A stretch of DNA of 64,000 nt from Vibrio galatheae (GTDB lineage: Bacteria; Pseudomonadota; Gammaproteobacteria; Enterobacterales; Vibrionaceae), in NCBI RefSeq assembly GCF_000967545.1, contig NZ_JXXV01000028.1:1-64000 (forward strand). The letters are read 5' to 3'. Shown here piece after piece: positions 9,306 through 18,469 of this stretch. Below the pieces are notes generated by a model that made no database searches, was not told where the DNA came from, and was given only the letters and a program-made list of their open reading frames with translations. Position numbers and translations under genes: made by a program. How positions within the stretch are numbered: the first letter of the stretch is position 1; the number at the start of each line of letters is the position of its first letter.

Positions 9306-10649
9306 ATGGAATCGTATGTACAAGAAGTTAAAAATTTTAGACAAGAATGGCCCGATATCGAATATATTGACCTCATATTTACCGACATCAACGCCTCACC
9401 AAGAGGCAAGCGCATCCCTGTAACCGCTCTAGAAAAGGTGAATAAAGGGATTGCCCTGCCCCTTTCCACTATTACTCTCGACACGTGCGGTAACGTTGTA
9501 GAATCAGCAGGCCTCGGAGAAGCATTGGGCGAACCCGATAACATGTGTTTCCCGATTCCAAATAGCTTGATGCCGACGGCGAAACCTCAAGTCGGACAAC
9601 TGTTGCTGAGCATGATGGACGACACAGGAACGCAACCTAATCCTCTGTTTATTCGCAATATTTTGGAAAAGATGTTGCAAACCCTACATAGCAAAAACCA
9701 ATTCCCTTGCGTTGCATTGGAGCTTGAGTTTTATCTAATAGATAAAAAACGTGGTGCCAACGGCGAACTGCTGACTGCCATTAACCCAACCAAGAAGACC
9801 AGAGAAAAAGACACCGAAGTCTACGATTTGGATGGATTGGATGACTACGCCGAGTTTCTCGCCGATCTTAACCGTGTGGCTGATCAGCAAGGTCTGAATA
9901 CGTCTGGGGCGCTCTCCGAATCCGCGCCAGGTCAGTTTGAGATTAACTTCAACCATTCTCAAGATGTGCTACGAGTATGTGATGAGATAGTGATTGCGAA
10001 GCGCCTGATCCGCCAAGTCGCTCATCAACATGGCTTTGATGCCACCTTTATGGCCAAACCGTTTGCTGATCAGGCGGGCAATGGCATGCACATCCACCTC
10101 AGCCTGCTTGATGAACAAGGCAACAATCACTTCAGCCAAGCCGACGGTCAGGAGAGCGACCTTTTTTATCAAACCATGGCAGCCATGCTCGCGCAAACTT
10201 CCGACTCCATGGCGTTGATTTGTCCCAATGTTAACTCTTTCCGCCGCTTTGTGCCTGGTGCTTACGTGCCAACGAAAGCGGATTGGGGAGTCAATCATCG
10301 TGGTGTCGCTCTACGTGTACCAATTAGCGACAGTAAAAACCGACGTATTGAGCACCGCATAGCGGGCGCAGACGTCAATCCATATATTCTCGCTGCAGTA
10401 GTACTTTCCTCAGTATTAGCGAGTGATAACTATTCCAAACAACAATGTCCTCCTTCTCTCAGTAATGATGCGGTAGACTTACCCGTGCGTATGTCTGATG
10501 CACTTGAGCAGCTAGAACACAGTGAGCTGGCTCAATACATTTCAAGGGAATTTATCGATTTGTATCTTGCATGCAAACGGAGTGAACTCGAAGAATTTGA
10601 GCGAGCGATCACACCGTTAGAAATCGATTGGATGTTGCACTCAGCATAA
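9306..10649 (+). CDS. puuA: gamma-glutamylputrescine synthetase
   Basis: Glutamine-synthetase-family ligase (447 aa) that joins glutamate to putrescine using ATP, the entry step of the Puu pathway. The GS metal and glutamate-site segments are visible: ALELEFYL near residue 140, FMAKPFADQAGNGMHIH near residue 250, and RIEHRIAGADVNPY. The ATG at 9306 has a strong GGGAGAAA site; the frame stays open upstream to 9234 without a good start. It is divergent from puuD and is followed 17 bases later by a transporter gene, so the two form a second polyamine transcript. Confidence 0.93.
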   Translation: MESYVQEVKNFRQEWPDIEYIDLIFTDINASPRGKRIPVTALEKVNKGIALPLSTITLDTCGNVVESAGLGEALGEPDNMCFPIPNSLMPTAKPQVGQLLLSMMDDTGTQPNPLFIRNILEKMLQTLHSKNQFPCVALELEFYLIDKKRGANGELLTAINPTKKTREKDTEVYDLDGLDDYAEFLADLNRVADQQGLNTSGALSESAPGQFEINFNHSQDVLRVCDEIVIAKRLIRQVAHQHGFDATFMAKPFADQAGNGMHIHLSLLDEQGNNHFSQADGQESDLFYQTMAAMLAQTSDSMALICPNVNSFRRFVPGAYVPTKADWGVNHRGVALRVPISDSKNRRIEHRIAGADVNPYILAAVVLSSVLASDNYSKQQCPPSLSNDAVDLPVRMSDALEQLEHSELAQYISREFIDLYLACKRSELEEFERAITPLEIDWMLHSA

Positions 10650-10666
10650 ACAAAGGAAACTATGTT

Positions 10667-12142
10667 ATGACAACACAAACAAAGGCACTGGATGCGCCGC
10701 TGAAAATGAACAGTCAACATATTATGGTCACACTCATTGTGATTGCGACCTTCATCTTCTTTACCTCGATCGGATTGAGTCATGAGGAAGGACAAGCCTA
10801 TGGCTGGATGAGCTTGCTCCCCACCGCATTAGTGCTGGTTTTCGCACTCACCACTCACCGCACGGTCGAAGCACTATTTAGTGGTGCGATTGCTGGGGTG
10901 CTACTACTCAATCCTACCGAGGCCGTTGAGCAAATTGTCGATATTTCGATGACGGTAATGATGGATGAAACCATCGCTTGGATCATTCTGGTGTGTGGTT
11001 TGATGGGTGGTCTTATCGCCATTCTTGAAAAAGGTGGCAGCATATTGAGCTTCTCAGATATGTTGGTGACCAAAGTGAAGAGTCGCCGCCAGTCTATGCT
11101 GATGACCTTTGTGCTGGGTATTTTGATCTTCATTGATGATTATCTCAATGCGATTGCGATCTCTTCGTCGATGAAGAAGGTCACCGATGGGTACAACATT
11201 TCTCGAGAAAAACTCTCTTATCTTGTCGATTCAACCGCCGCGCCTATTTGTATCCTTGTCCCTATCTCGACCTGGGCTATCTTCTTTAGCTCGTTGCTAG
11301 AAGCCAACGGCGTCGCTGAAGCGGGTCAAGGTATCCAGACCTATATTGAAGCTATCCCATACATGGCTTACGGCTGGGTTACTCTGGTTATCGTTCTTCT
11401 GGTTGCAATGGAGAAAATTCCAGACCTAGGTGCAATGAAAAAGGCCGAGCAACGTGCAAAAGCAGGTCAAGTGCGTCCTGACGGTGCGACTGACATCGAC
11501 TTTGGTTCAGACATTACCGCGCACACCAACCCTACCATGGGCCTGATCAACTTCTTGCTGCCAATGATCGTATTAGTGGGAGCAAGCTGGTACTTCGGCA
11601 TCGACCTGCTCGCAGGGGTATTCGTCGCTATCATCTTTACTGTCTGCTTCTACGGCGCGCAAAAACTCATTTCGATGAACGCCATGTTTGAAGCAATCTA
11701 CGACGGTATCAAAGTGATGCTTCTGCCTCTTGCTACCGTAATTGGCGGCTTTATGCTCAAGAATGTCAACGATTCATTAGGCGTGACTCAGTACGTGATT
11801 GAAACAGTTAGTCCTTATCTGTCTGCCGAATACTTCCCTGCCATTATCTTTATGATTACCGGTGGGCTTGTGTTTGCAACCGCGTCTTCATGGGGTGTGT
11901 TTGCCGTCGCAATGCCAATCGTACTACCACTTGGTGAGCAGCTTGGTGTGCCAGTTCACCTCACTGTCGCAGCGCTGCTTTCTGCATCGGCAGCTGGTAG
12001 CCACTCTTGTTTCTTTAGTGACTCAACAGTACTTTCAGCGCAAGGCTCGGGTTGTACTTCAATGCAACACGCCACCACTCAGTTCCCTTACGCACTGATT
12101 GGTATTATCGCAACTTGTATTTTCTTTCTTGTTGTTGCCTAA
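10667..12142 (+). CDS. NhaC-family transporter, probable amine/Na+/H+ antiporter
   Basis: Integral membrane protein of 491 aa with about 11-13 hydrophobic segments and the NhaC-family pattern: an IFIDDYLNAIAISSSMK segment near residue 165, STAAPICILVPISTWAIF near residue 195, and SHSCFFSDSTVLS near residue 450. The start at 10667 has AGGA 9 bases upstream. It lies 17 bases after puuA, where E. coli has the importer PuuP in its locus. I infer transport of putrescine, agmatine or a related amine, or an ion exchange that supports it. Family members also include plain Na+/H+ antiporters, so the substrate is open. Confidence 0.75.
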   Translation: MTTQTKALDAPLKMNSQHIMVTLIVIATFIFFTSIGLSHEEGQAYGWMSLLPTALVLVFALTTHRTVEALFSGAIAGVLLLNPTEAVEQIVDISMTVMMDETIAWIILVCGLMGGLIAILEKGGSILSFSDMLVTKVKSRRQSMLMTFVLGILIFIDDYLNAIAISSSMKKVTDGYNISREKLSYLVDSTAAPICILVPISTWAIFFSSLLEANGVAEAGQGIQTYIEAIPYMAYGWVTLVIVLLVAMEKIPDLGAMKKAEQRAKAGQVRPDGATDIDFGSDITAHTNPTMGLINFLLPMIVLVGASWYFGIDLLAGVFVAIIFTVCFYGAQKLISMNAMFEAIYDGIKVMLLPLATVIGGFMLKNVNDSLGVTQYVIETVSPYLSAEYFPAIIFMITGGLVFATASSWGVFAVAMPIVLPLGEQLGVPVHLTVAALLSASAAGSHSCFFSDSTVLSAQGSGCTSMQHATTQFPYALIGIIATCIFFLVVA

Positions 12143-12165
12143 CTAAGTTGTAAAGTCTCAAACAA

Positions 12166-12200
12166 AAAATCCATGCTCGACACTTTCGAGCATGGATTTT
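12166..12200 (+). terminator. intrinsic terminator after the NhaC-family gene
   Basis: A perfect 15-base stem (AAAATCCATGCTCGA and its complement) with a 5-base loop, 24 bases after the stop codon. The arms end in T on both strands, so it could stop transcription both ways. Confidence 0.9.
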
Positions 12201-12272
12201 TCTCTTTGTCAAGCCATTTTAGTGAACCATCAAATGAATCTGCAATGACAGTACCTGACCTTAAGATAAGAA

Positions 12273-12299
12273 AAAGCCTACCGTCGATAGGTAGGCTTT
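12273..12299 (-). terminator. intrinsic terminator of the SLC13 gene
   Basis: A 10-base stem, AAAGCCTACC with GGTAGGCTTT, and a 7-base loop, followed on the minus strand by TTTTTCTT. It lies 27 bases beyond the stop of the minus-strand carrier gene. Confidence 0.85.
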
Positions 12300-12326
12300 G
12301 AAACGGATGACACACAGTTTGGATGT

Positions 12327-13715
12327 TTAAGTCCAGAAGCTTAACGCGATAAACGTCAGAACTCCGATACAAGCAATATTCAAGACAATTCCGACACGCA
12401 TCATCTCGCTCTGCTTAATGTGTCCTGAACCAAACACTATTGCATTCGGTGGTGTCGCAACTGGCAACATAAAGGCGCAAGATGCCGCAACGGCAATCAA
12501 GACAGAGAGAATAACCGGAGACATACCAAACGCTTCAGCAACACTGGCAAAGACAGGAATAAGTAGAGCGGCACTAGCCGTATTGCTGGCAAATTCGGTT
12601 AAGAACACGACAAAAATCGCGATAACGGCAATGATGAAGAAAATACCTAAATGGGCGATCATGTCACTCAATGCATTGGCGAGAAAAACACTCGTGCCCG
12701 TCGCTTTCAGCACATTGCTCAGACAAATACCACCACCAAACAGCAGCAAAACACCCCAGTCTGCTGTCTTTTCTATATCTTTCCAGTGCACAACACGTGC
12801 AAAGCTGACAGCAACAATCGCACCCAACGCAACTAAGGTATCAAATTTTGCGTACCCGCCGAGCATGGCGTTTATCGGCTTACTGAAGATCCATAAACAG
12901 ACCGTTGCAGCAAAGATACCTAAGGTCACCACTTTACCTTTATCCCAATCAACCGCTTGACGATTAAGTTCAAACTCGCCAGACAAGTTAGGTTTAAGAA
13001 CGGCATACAGCACAGCGATGGAAACTGGCAACAAGATTATTGTTGTCGGTACACCAAAAGCCATCCAATCTGTAAACGTCAATCCAACTTCAGCAGCGGC
13101 AATCGCATTCGGCGGGCTGCCAACGATCGTTGCTATACCACCAATACTGGCGCTGTAAGCTATGCCGAGTAATACAAAAACATAGGTTTTGTGACCACTT
13201 TCAGCGTTTACTTTGCTCAAGACACCTAAGACTAAAGGCAGCATCATCGCCGTGGTGGCGGTATTACTGATCCACATAGAAAGCGCGGCCGTTACACCAA
13301 ACAGCATAAATACCGCAACGCTCATTTTACCTTTCGCTAAGATAAGTACTTTGTCGGCTATGACCTTATCAAGCCCCTGACGATGCATCGCGGCTGCTAA
13401 CGCAAAGCCGCCAAGGAACAAAAAGATAATGGAATTGGCAAAATTGTTGAGTGCGGTTTGGGTATCAAACACTCCAAAGAAAACCGCCATAATCGGCACC
13501 AAAATCGCGGTGACGGTGACGTGTAGAGCTTCAGTGAGCCAAAGAATGGCGACGAAGGTGAGCATACTAATCCCCAGAACCACCTGAGGATCAAATGGCA
13601 AGGTCAAGTACAGGGTAAGAAATAGAGCAATGTCTGCGAGGATAATCAGACTATTGCGGTTGAAAAACCATTCTCGGGTATTGCTGGGCAAAGGGACACT
13701 ATCATTTCTATTCAT
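12327..13715 (-). CDS. SLC13/DASS family sodium-coupled dicarboxylate symporter
   Basis: Membrane carrier of 462 aa, the same length as the structurally known Vibrio cholerae VcINDY. Both Ser-Asn-Thr substrate/sodium motifs of the family are present: [11 protein letters not shown] near residue 150 and [11 protein letters not shown] near residue 378. It probably imports succinate, fumarate or malate with Na+. The ATG at 13715 has AAGGAA upstream and the first hydrophobic helix follows a short polar N-terminus. It is monocistronic with its own terminator. Sulfate or tricarboxylate specificity cannot be excluded by eye. Confidence 0.88.
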   Translation of the reverse strand: MNRNDSVPLPSNTREWFFNRNSLIILADIALFLTLYLTLPFDPQVVLGISMLTFVAILWLTEALHVTVTAILVPIMAVFFGVFDTQTALNNFANSIIFLFLGGFALAAAMHRQGLDKVIADKVLILAKGKMSVAVFMLFGVTAALSMWISNTATTAMMLPLVLGVLSKVNAESGHKTYVFVLLGIAYSASIGGIATIVGSPPNAIAAAEVGLTFTDWMAFGVPTTIILLPVSIAVLYAVLKPNLSGEFELNRQAVDWDKGKVVTLGIFAATVCLWIFSKPINAMLGGYAKFDTLVALGAIVAVSFARVVHWKDIEKTADWGVLLLFGGGICLSNVLKATGTSVFLANALSDMIAHLGIFFIIAVIAIFVVFLTEFASNTASAALLIPVFASVAEAFGMSPVILSVLIAVAASCAFMLPVATPPNAIVFGSGHIKQSEMMRVGIVLNIACIGVLTFIALSFWT

Positions 13716-13962
13716 TATTATTTTCCTTATAAGGGCCTTGTGGCATAGAAAATGATCCCACATAACTTCTCTAAGGATATATTTTTGATTGCGAAAAGGT
13801 TAACCACATCAACAACAAGGCTATAAATGTTAACAGCATGAATAGGCTAAATATTTTACAGTAATATATCGCTCAATTTATATCCATCTCCTATATCTCT
13901 TCCTGTGTATCATCCACTCAGCCTCTAGAGTTTAGATACTCGCCAACAGCCAAAAAACAAAA
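13716..13962. other. intergenic region upstream of the SLC13 gene
   Basis: About 250 bases without a convincing gene. It must hold the promoter of the minus-strand SLC13 gene. The stretch 13770-13900 is AT-rich. I see no clear operator. Confidence 0.5.
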
Positions 13963-13985
13963 AGGAGGATTGCGACCATCCTCCT
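13963..13985 (-). terminator. intrinsic terminator of the alpha/beta hydrolase gene
   Basis: AGGAGGAT and ATCCTCCT form an 8-base stem with a 7-base loop, followed on the minus strand by TTTTTGTTTTTT. It lies 25 bases past the hydrolase stop codon. Confidence 0.88.
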
Positions 13986-14009
13986 CTCCTATTTTGGTTT
14001 TCAGTCAGG

Positions 14010-14858
14010 CTAAGCAATTAGCTCATCGAAGCTTGCCATCACCTCAGGACATTTCATCACGCGGCCATGGCCTTGCCCGTGAGTGGTGACCAGCTTAACT
14101 TGATCCATCTCTTCGGCCGCCCTTTTCGATTCTGAGTACTTGGTAAATTTGTCGCCCTGATCATGAACAATAATGGTCTGCGCACGGCGAATTTTAAGCT
14201 TGTTGTAGGGATCAATTGACTGAATCGGGTAGCGGTATTGGTCTTCTACTTCTGAAACCACAGCTTTGAACAAACGCATTGAATAGCCAGATCTCGCCAC
14301 ACTGCCAAACAAGTTATCTAGATAATCCAGTACCGGAGCAATCAGCAACATTGGCTTGTCTACCAACTTCTGATGATGGCATTCAATGGCTGATGCAGTG
14401 CCCATGCTGTGACCAACTAAGCCCGCCACTTGATCAACGCTGTCTAATATTGCCTCTAGGCCGTGGACAAACGCTGGAATATGACCATACACGCCACCAC
14501 TTTGGCCATGACCCGGATGATCGTAAGCAAGGGCGGTATAGCCTCGGCTCGCAATATGCTCCATTAACGGATAAAACTGGCTCGCACTTCCCGACCAACC
14601 ATGAGTCAGTATCCACACCGGGCCGGTACCAAGTTGATAGGTTTTCAATATCCCTTCTTGGCATTGCACTTCACTTTTAATTAAGCCTACTGGCTCTGCA
14701 TTTTTCGGCTTAGTTCTCGCGGGGGTCAGCAACAGTTTACGCGCTGTTTTCTTTGCATGTTTAGGCGCAATAGTGTGGTGCAAACGCGTCGTTAAACTCA
14801 CTAAGCTCTTTTTCACACTGAATTTATGCGAGGTGTTAAAGTAGATCTTCTCACTCAT
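14010..14858 (-). CDS. alpha/beta-hydrolase fold protein
   Basis: A 282-aa alpha/beta hydrolase. The oxyanion-side HGWSGS lies near residue 86, the nucleophile elbow is GHSMG with Ser151, and likely acid and base residues are in VHDQGDKF and THGQGHGR near the C-terminus. The first 50 residues are basic and carry no obvious signal peptide, so it is probably cytoplasmic. The start is fixed by AAAGGACATC before the ATG. It lies 108 bases downstream of a TetR regulator in the same direction, which suggests control by that regulator. The substrate, an ester or lipid-like compound, is not deducible. Confidence 0.8.
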   Translation of the reverse strand: MSEKIYFNTSHKFSVKKSLVSLTTRLHHTIAPKHAKKTARKLLLTPARTKPKNAEPVGLIKSEVQCQEGILKTYQLGTGPVWILTHGWSGSASQFYPLMEHIASRGYTALAYDHPGHGQSGGVYGHIPAFVHGLEAILDSVDQVAGLVGHSMGTASAIECHHQKLVDKPMLLIAPVLDYLDNLFGSVARSGYSMRLFKAVVSEVEDQYRYPIQSIDPYNKLKIRRAQTIIVHDQGDKFTKYSESKRAAEEMDQVKLVTTHGQGHGRVMKCPEVMASFDELIA

Positions 14859-14966
14859 GATGATGTCCTTTTGCTGCCAGTCTCTACCTCTCGCCAAAAA
14901 GCGAACGACCGTGCTATTTAAATGTAAATAATAAGCCAAGTGATCATCACTTAGCTTAGTGTTGTT

Positions 14967-15554
14967 CTACTTCCAATTTGCCAATAGACGCTGCACCCCT
15001 TGCCAGAAGTGTTGATTACTCGCCTGTTCTCCATGGATGGAATAGAACAAATGAGCGCTCAAATAGAGCCCGTACAATTCAAACGTCGCCTGCTTCGGCT
15101 CAAGGTTGTGGCGAAACTCACCACTTTCCACACCCTTTGCTATTTGGATACGTAAGTACTCAATCCAAGTTGCAATCGTTTTTTTAAGCACTTGCTGAGT
15201 AGGTTCCGTCTCGACAGACGTTTCTTTCCAAGCATCCAAAAACATACAGCTACCTTGAAAGGAGTGATTCCACCCTAGCCAATTATCAAGCAATAGCATG
15301 AGCTTTTGTTCGATAGAAATTGATGTTTTCTCTCTCGCGGGTGTAATGACACGTTGAGTAAAAATCTGATTCGCGTAATCCAATACAGCAATTTGCAGAT
15401 TATCTTTCGAATTGAAATGGGCAAAAAGACCACTTTTCGACATGCCACACTGCTTGGCTAACTCACCTATTGTCAGGCTTTCAAGCCCATTTTCGCTCGC
15501 AAGTTCAAACGCCTTACTCAAGATATTCTCTCGGGTAATTTTACCTTTACTCAT
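14967..15554 (-). CDS. TetR/AcrR family transcriptional regulator
   Basis: A 195-aa regulator with an N-terminal TetR helix-turn-helix (residues about 8-55, with LTIGELAKQCGMSKSGLFAHF) and a helical ligand-binding C-terminus. It lies upstream of the alpha/beta hydrolase gene on the same strand and probably controls it and itself. The HTH to GLFAHFNSKDNL region matches the family well; the ligand is unknown. Confidence 0.85.
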   Translation of the reverse strand: MSKGKITRENILSKAFELASENGLESLTIGELAKQCGMSKSGLFAHFNSKDNLQIAVLDYANQIFTQRVITPAREKTSISIEQKLMLLLDNWLGWNHSFQGSCMFLDAWKETSVETEPTQQVLKKTIATWIEYLRIQIAKGVESGEFRHNLEPKQATFELYGLYLSAHLFYSIHGEQASNQHFWQGVQRLLANWK

Positions 15555-15721
15555 ACCGCTCTCTCATGACTTGTATTGTTATTTTTAGCACAGTCGTTCT
15601 TTTTTGCAACTTTTGATTCAGTGAAAATGATTTGAAGCCCATAGATTCAGCATCTAAATATCACCGTTTTTCGTTGTTGAATTCGCTCACAACTCGATGG
15701 AATGTAGAGGGTAAAAAAGAC

Positions 15722-15747
15722 AAAGCGATGGTGAATTCCATCGCTTT
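15722..15747 (-). terminator. intrinsic terminator, bidirectional-type
   Basis: AAAGCGATGG and CCATCGCTTT form a 10-base stem with a 6-base loop. The minus strand continues with GTCTTTTTT, which ends the MAPEG gene transcript. Confidence 0.8.
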
Positions 15748-15766
15748 TATTTTGGGTTGTCAGTGC

Positions 15767-16153
15767 TCACCACATCTTAGCAAAGGGTAAGTAGGCAATA
15801 TTGAGGACGATGAGCACAGCCATCACCAAAAACGTAACCTTCATTCCAGAGACCCTGCCTTTCAATTTATCAGCCAGAATCGCCCGAGCGTGCAATACGC
15901 GACCAATAACAAAAGCCAAACCACAGATGTGGATCATCCATGGGCTCGCACCATTGTATTCAACCACGCCCATCAGTATTAACGTGATGGGTATGTAGTC
16001 AACGGCGTTGCTGTGTGCACTTCGAGCAATCGTTAATGCATCAACACCACCATCTGCATACTTAACTTGCGCTTTACGCCGCTGCTTGATGACCTGAATT
16101 GATAACCAAATCATAAGCGAGGCTAGAATGGCAGCATACAGCCCTGTAACCAT
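15767..16153 (-). CDS. MAPEG family membrane protein
   Basis: A 128-aa protein with four hydrophobic helices of MAPEG type (membrane-associated eicosanoid/glutathione metabolism). The family-typical ARSAHSNAVDYIPITLILMG segment around residues 45-65 contains the conserved Asn and Glu-side region, and GRVLHARAI follows. The ATG at 16153 has AAGGAG upstream; a longer reading begins in sequence unlike the family. Bacterial members may have glutathione transferase or peroxidase activity, but the substrate is not known. Confidence 0.82.
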   Translation of the reverse strand: MVTGLYAAILASLMIWLSIQVIKQRRKAQVKYADGGVDALTIARSAHSNAVDYIPITLILMGVVEYNGASPWMIHICGLAFVIGRVLHARAILADKLKGRVSGMKVTFLVMAVLIVLNIAYLPFAKMW

Positions 16154-16360
16154 GAGCTTTCTCCTTGCAATGTTGCAAACACATCGGGTTCGATGAAGTG
16201 AGTGTGTGAGATTATATCCATCAGCACAACATTCATCTTGCCGGAAGTCAATCACTCTTCCAATGTTGAGCATCCTAGCCAAGACAGCCGCGTGATATTG
16301 CCAACGAAATCGATTTTCTATAAGTTAGCGAAATATTAGGGATATAAATCGGTACAGAAA

Positions 16361-17077
16361 GTGAAAAAGCTATTGATTGTCAACGTGGGTTCCGCACCAG
16401 AAAGTCAGTTAACTCAATTTGGTGATTTTGAACAATGGGCTAAACAAGCTATTGGTGAAACAGCACTGAATATTGCTTTTCATGATGGGATAAACAAGCC
16501 TCTTCCTCAACCCAACACGCTCGCAGGTGTGATCATCATGGGGTCGTTATCCATGGTGACGGAAGAGAAAGATTGGATGAAACGGCTTGCCAATGAGGTA
16601 GTCCAGCTTGCGGAATCAAATATACCAACCCTAGGTATCTGCTTCGGTCACCAACTCATCGGTTACGCCTTCGGCGGCCAAGTCGACTATAACCCTAATG
16701 GGCTTGAAGTCGGCACGATTGAGATTTGTCGATTAGAAAGCAGCAATGATGATCCTCTTCTTGCAAGCCTTCCGCATCAATTCAAAGCGCAAGTGGTGCA
16801 TTATCAATCCGTTATCACCTTGCCGAGCCAAGCCGTCCGACTGGCGGAAAGTAACCTAGATTGCCATCATGCTTTTCGTGTTGGCGACTGCACATGGGGA
16901 GTTCAATTTCATCCAGAGTTTACTCCCGCGATCATGCAAGATGTGCTTGAAGGCTTTAAAGAGACTTTAGGTGCCACACCTATGGATGACAAAAAACATC
17001 ACGTTGCACACACACCAGACGCGCAACAGATCTTAGTTAACTTTGCCCAACTTTGCGTTGAGCGCACAAGCGAATAA
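16361..17077 (+). CDS. class I glutamine amidotransferase-like protein
   Basis: A stand-alone GATase1 domain of 238 aa. The nucleophile is Cys94 in GICFGHQL, and His184/Glu186 lie in VQFHPEF, so the triad is complete. It starts with GTG and only a weak ribosome site is visible. Such proteins resemble the GATase part of GMP synthase and are often annotated as GMP-synthase-like amidotransferases; the partner or substrate is unknown. It may instead be a peptidase or gamma-glutamyl hydrolase. Confidence 0.8.
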   Translation: MKKLLIVNVGSAPESQLTQFGDFEQWAKQAIGETALNIAFHDGINKPLPQPNTLAGVIIMGSLSMVTEEKDWMKRLANEVVQLAESNIPTLGICFGHQLIGYAFGGQVDYNPNGLEVGTIEICRLESSNDDPLLASLPHQFKAQVVHYQSVITLPSQAVRLAESNLDCHHAFRVGDCTWGVQFHPEFTPAIMQDVLEGFKETLGATPMDDKKHHVAHTPDAQQILVNFAQLCVERTSE

Positions 17078-17207
17078 AATACGTAGTGTACAAACCAAGC
17101 TGACGGATTCTTGTCCCCTTTTGATTTGACGACTAATCAATAATATCCTAGTTTCATAAGGTGTTATTAATAACACTCATAATATAAAACAAGGAAAGAG
17201 GTTATCT

Positions 17208-17708
17208 ATGAAGGTATTAACGTCAGTTTCTCTACTCTCTATCGCTTTGTTGGCTGGTTGCCAATCAACATCATCTCCAGAAGAACAAACAATCCGATCA
17301 AATCTATGTACCATGGGGGATGGCAATGGCGCGGAATACACCTCTGAGAAATTTGAACAAGCAGTGTTAGATTGCGGTGGATATGAAATCATCACTGACG
17401 ATATGGTAGTAGATCAAGAACTGATGTTTTCTTTTAGTAATGGCAAAAAGCAACGAAAAATGGTGCTAATGGAAGATGGTACAGGCCAATATTCGATGCT
17501 AGATAAAGGGACAGTTCAAAACATCACATGGGCTTTCCTAGACAATGGCAGCATACACCTAGAGTTTGAAGACGGTGCTCAATGGGATTGGAAACTCATC
17601 GCCGAGGAAGGTAATGTTTGGGCAGTGAAGTCTTACTATGCAGATAAAGATGGTTATCGCGACATTATGACCATGGTAGTTACTAATAAAACAGCCATGA
17701 TGCAATAG
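17208..17708 (+). CDS. predicted lipoprotein
   Basis: A 166-aa secreted protein with a type II signal peptide: basic start, hydrophobic core, and LLAGC with lipidated Cys18. The mature part is acidic and rich in short beta-like segments (WAFLDNGSIHLEF, WDWKLI). No known domain is recognised. An AAGGAAAGAGG ribosome site precedes the ATG. Monocistronic with a terminator 20 bases after the stop. Confidence 0.82.
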   Translation: MKVLTSVSLLSIALLAGCQSTSSPEEQTIRSNLCTMGDGNGAEYTSEKFEQAVLDCGGYEIITDDMVVDQELMFSFSNGKKQRKMVLMEDGTGQYSMLDKGTVQNITWAFLDNGSIHLEFEDGAQWDWKLIAEEGNVWAVKSYYADKDGYRDIMTMVVTNKTAMMQ

Positions 17709-17727
17709 ATTGAGCACATCAAATAAC

Positions 17728-17756
17728 AAATGGATTGGTACTATGCCAATCCATTT
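17728..17756 (+). terminator. intrinsic terminator between convergent genes
   Basis: AAATGGATTGG and its complement form an 11-base stem with a 7-base loop, ending in TTTTTC on the plus strand. It serves the lipoprotein gene and, being symmetric, perhaps the convergent VOC gene. Confidence 0.88.
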
Positions 17757-17765
17757 TTCGTTGTA

Positions 17766-18251
17766 TCACTCGTAATCTGAAGCGTAGGTTTCTTCATAAG
17801 TGTGAGAATATAGCTCAAACAGATTACCAAATGGGTCTTCAAGATAGACCATTTTTGCAGGCTTACTGTCATCTTCTGGATGATAGCGCATCACATCCAT
17901 ACGTACCTTTCCGCCAAATTTCTCGACGTTTGCCATAACGCCTTCAAAGTCATCGGTTTGAAGGCAGAAGTGGAAAATGCCCAGACGCGAAAAATCAACT
18001 TGATGTCTCTCCTGACGCTCTTTCATTTCAAACAATTCAACACCAATACCATCTGAAGTAACTAGGTGCGCAATATTGAAGCCTTTGAAACCTTCGCCAA
18101 ATACAGCAATGCACATACGACCAATTGCGCTCTCGCGCTCTTCGATAACCTGTGTATTGTTCATGACAATCTTCATACCAAGCGCGTGAGTGTAAAACTC
18201 TACCGCTTGATCCATATTGCCCACCATAATACCGACGTGATTCATTTTCAT
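17766..18251 (-). CDS. VOC-superfamily (glyoxalase-like) protein
   Basis: A 161-aa protein of the vicinal oxygen chelate fold with paired beta-alpha-beta-beta-beta modules. MNHVGIMVGNMDQAVEFY opens module one and FHFCLQTDDFEG opens module two. Candidate metal ligands are His near residue 4, Glu in GVELFEM, His in IFHFC, and Glu in FGNLFELYSH. I chose ATG at 18251, which has a GGGGAAAG site; an ATG 15 bases upstream is possible. It may act on a hydrophobic ketone or epoxide, but no substrate is indicated. Confidence 0.8.
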   Translation of the reverse strand: MKMNHVGIMVGNMDQAVEFYTHALGMKIVMNNTQVIEERESAIGRMCIAVFGEGFKGFNIAHLVTSDGIGVELFEMKERQERHQVDFSRLGIFHFCLQTDDFEGVMANVEKFGGKVRMDVMRYHPEDDSKPAKMVYLEDPFGNLFELYSHTYEETYASDYE

Positions 18252-18469
18252 AACTTTCCCCGACATAATTCGCTACTTGAGTTCGATGTGGAAAGTCTAC
18301 GAGCCAGTGGTAATTAAATGAAATTATCATTACTTATAAAAATAATAACAAATAATTATCATCATTCAAAATGCGTGGCGATATGAATGCATAGGTTGCT
18401 TGAGTTAACAATTAATCGCCTACTTGGAGGATAGGGAGTTAGGTAAGATGGCAGCAAGTCTCACGAGAC

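Noticed and set aside
12418..12960. 180-codon plus-strand open frame
   Set aside because: It is antisense to the SLC13 carrier, whose motifs are complete, and its composition is that of a shadow frame.
14279..14680. 133-codon plus-strand frame
   Set aside because: It is antisense to the alpha/beta hydrolase with its complete GHSMG motif and has no ribosome site.
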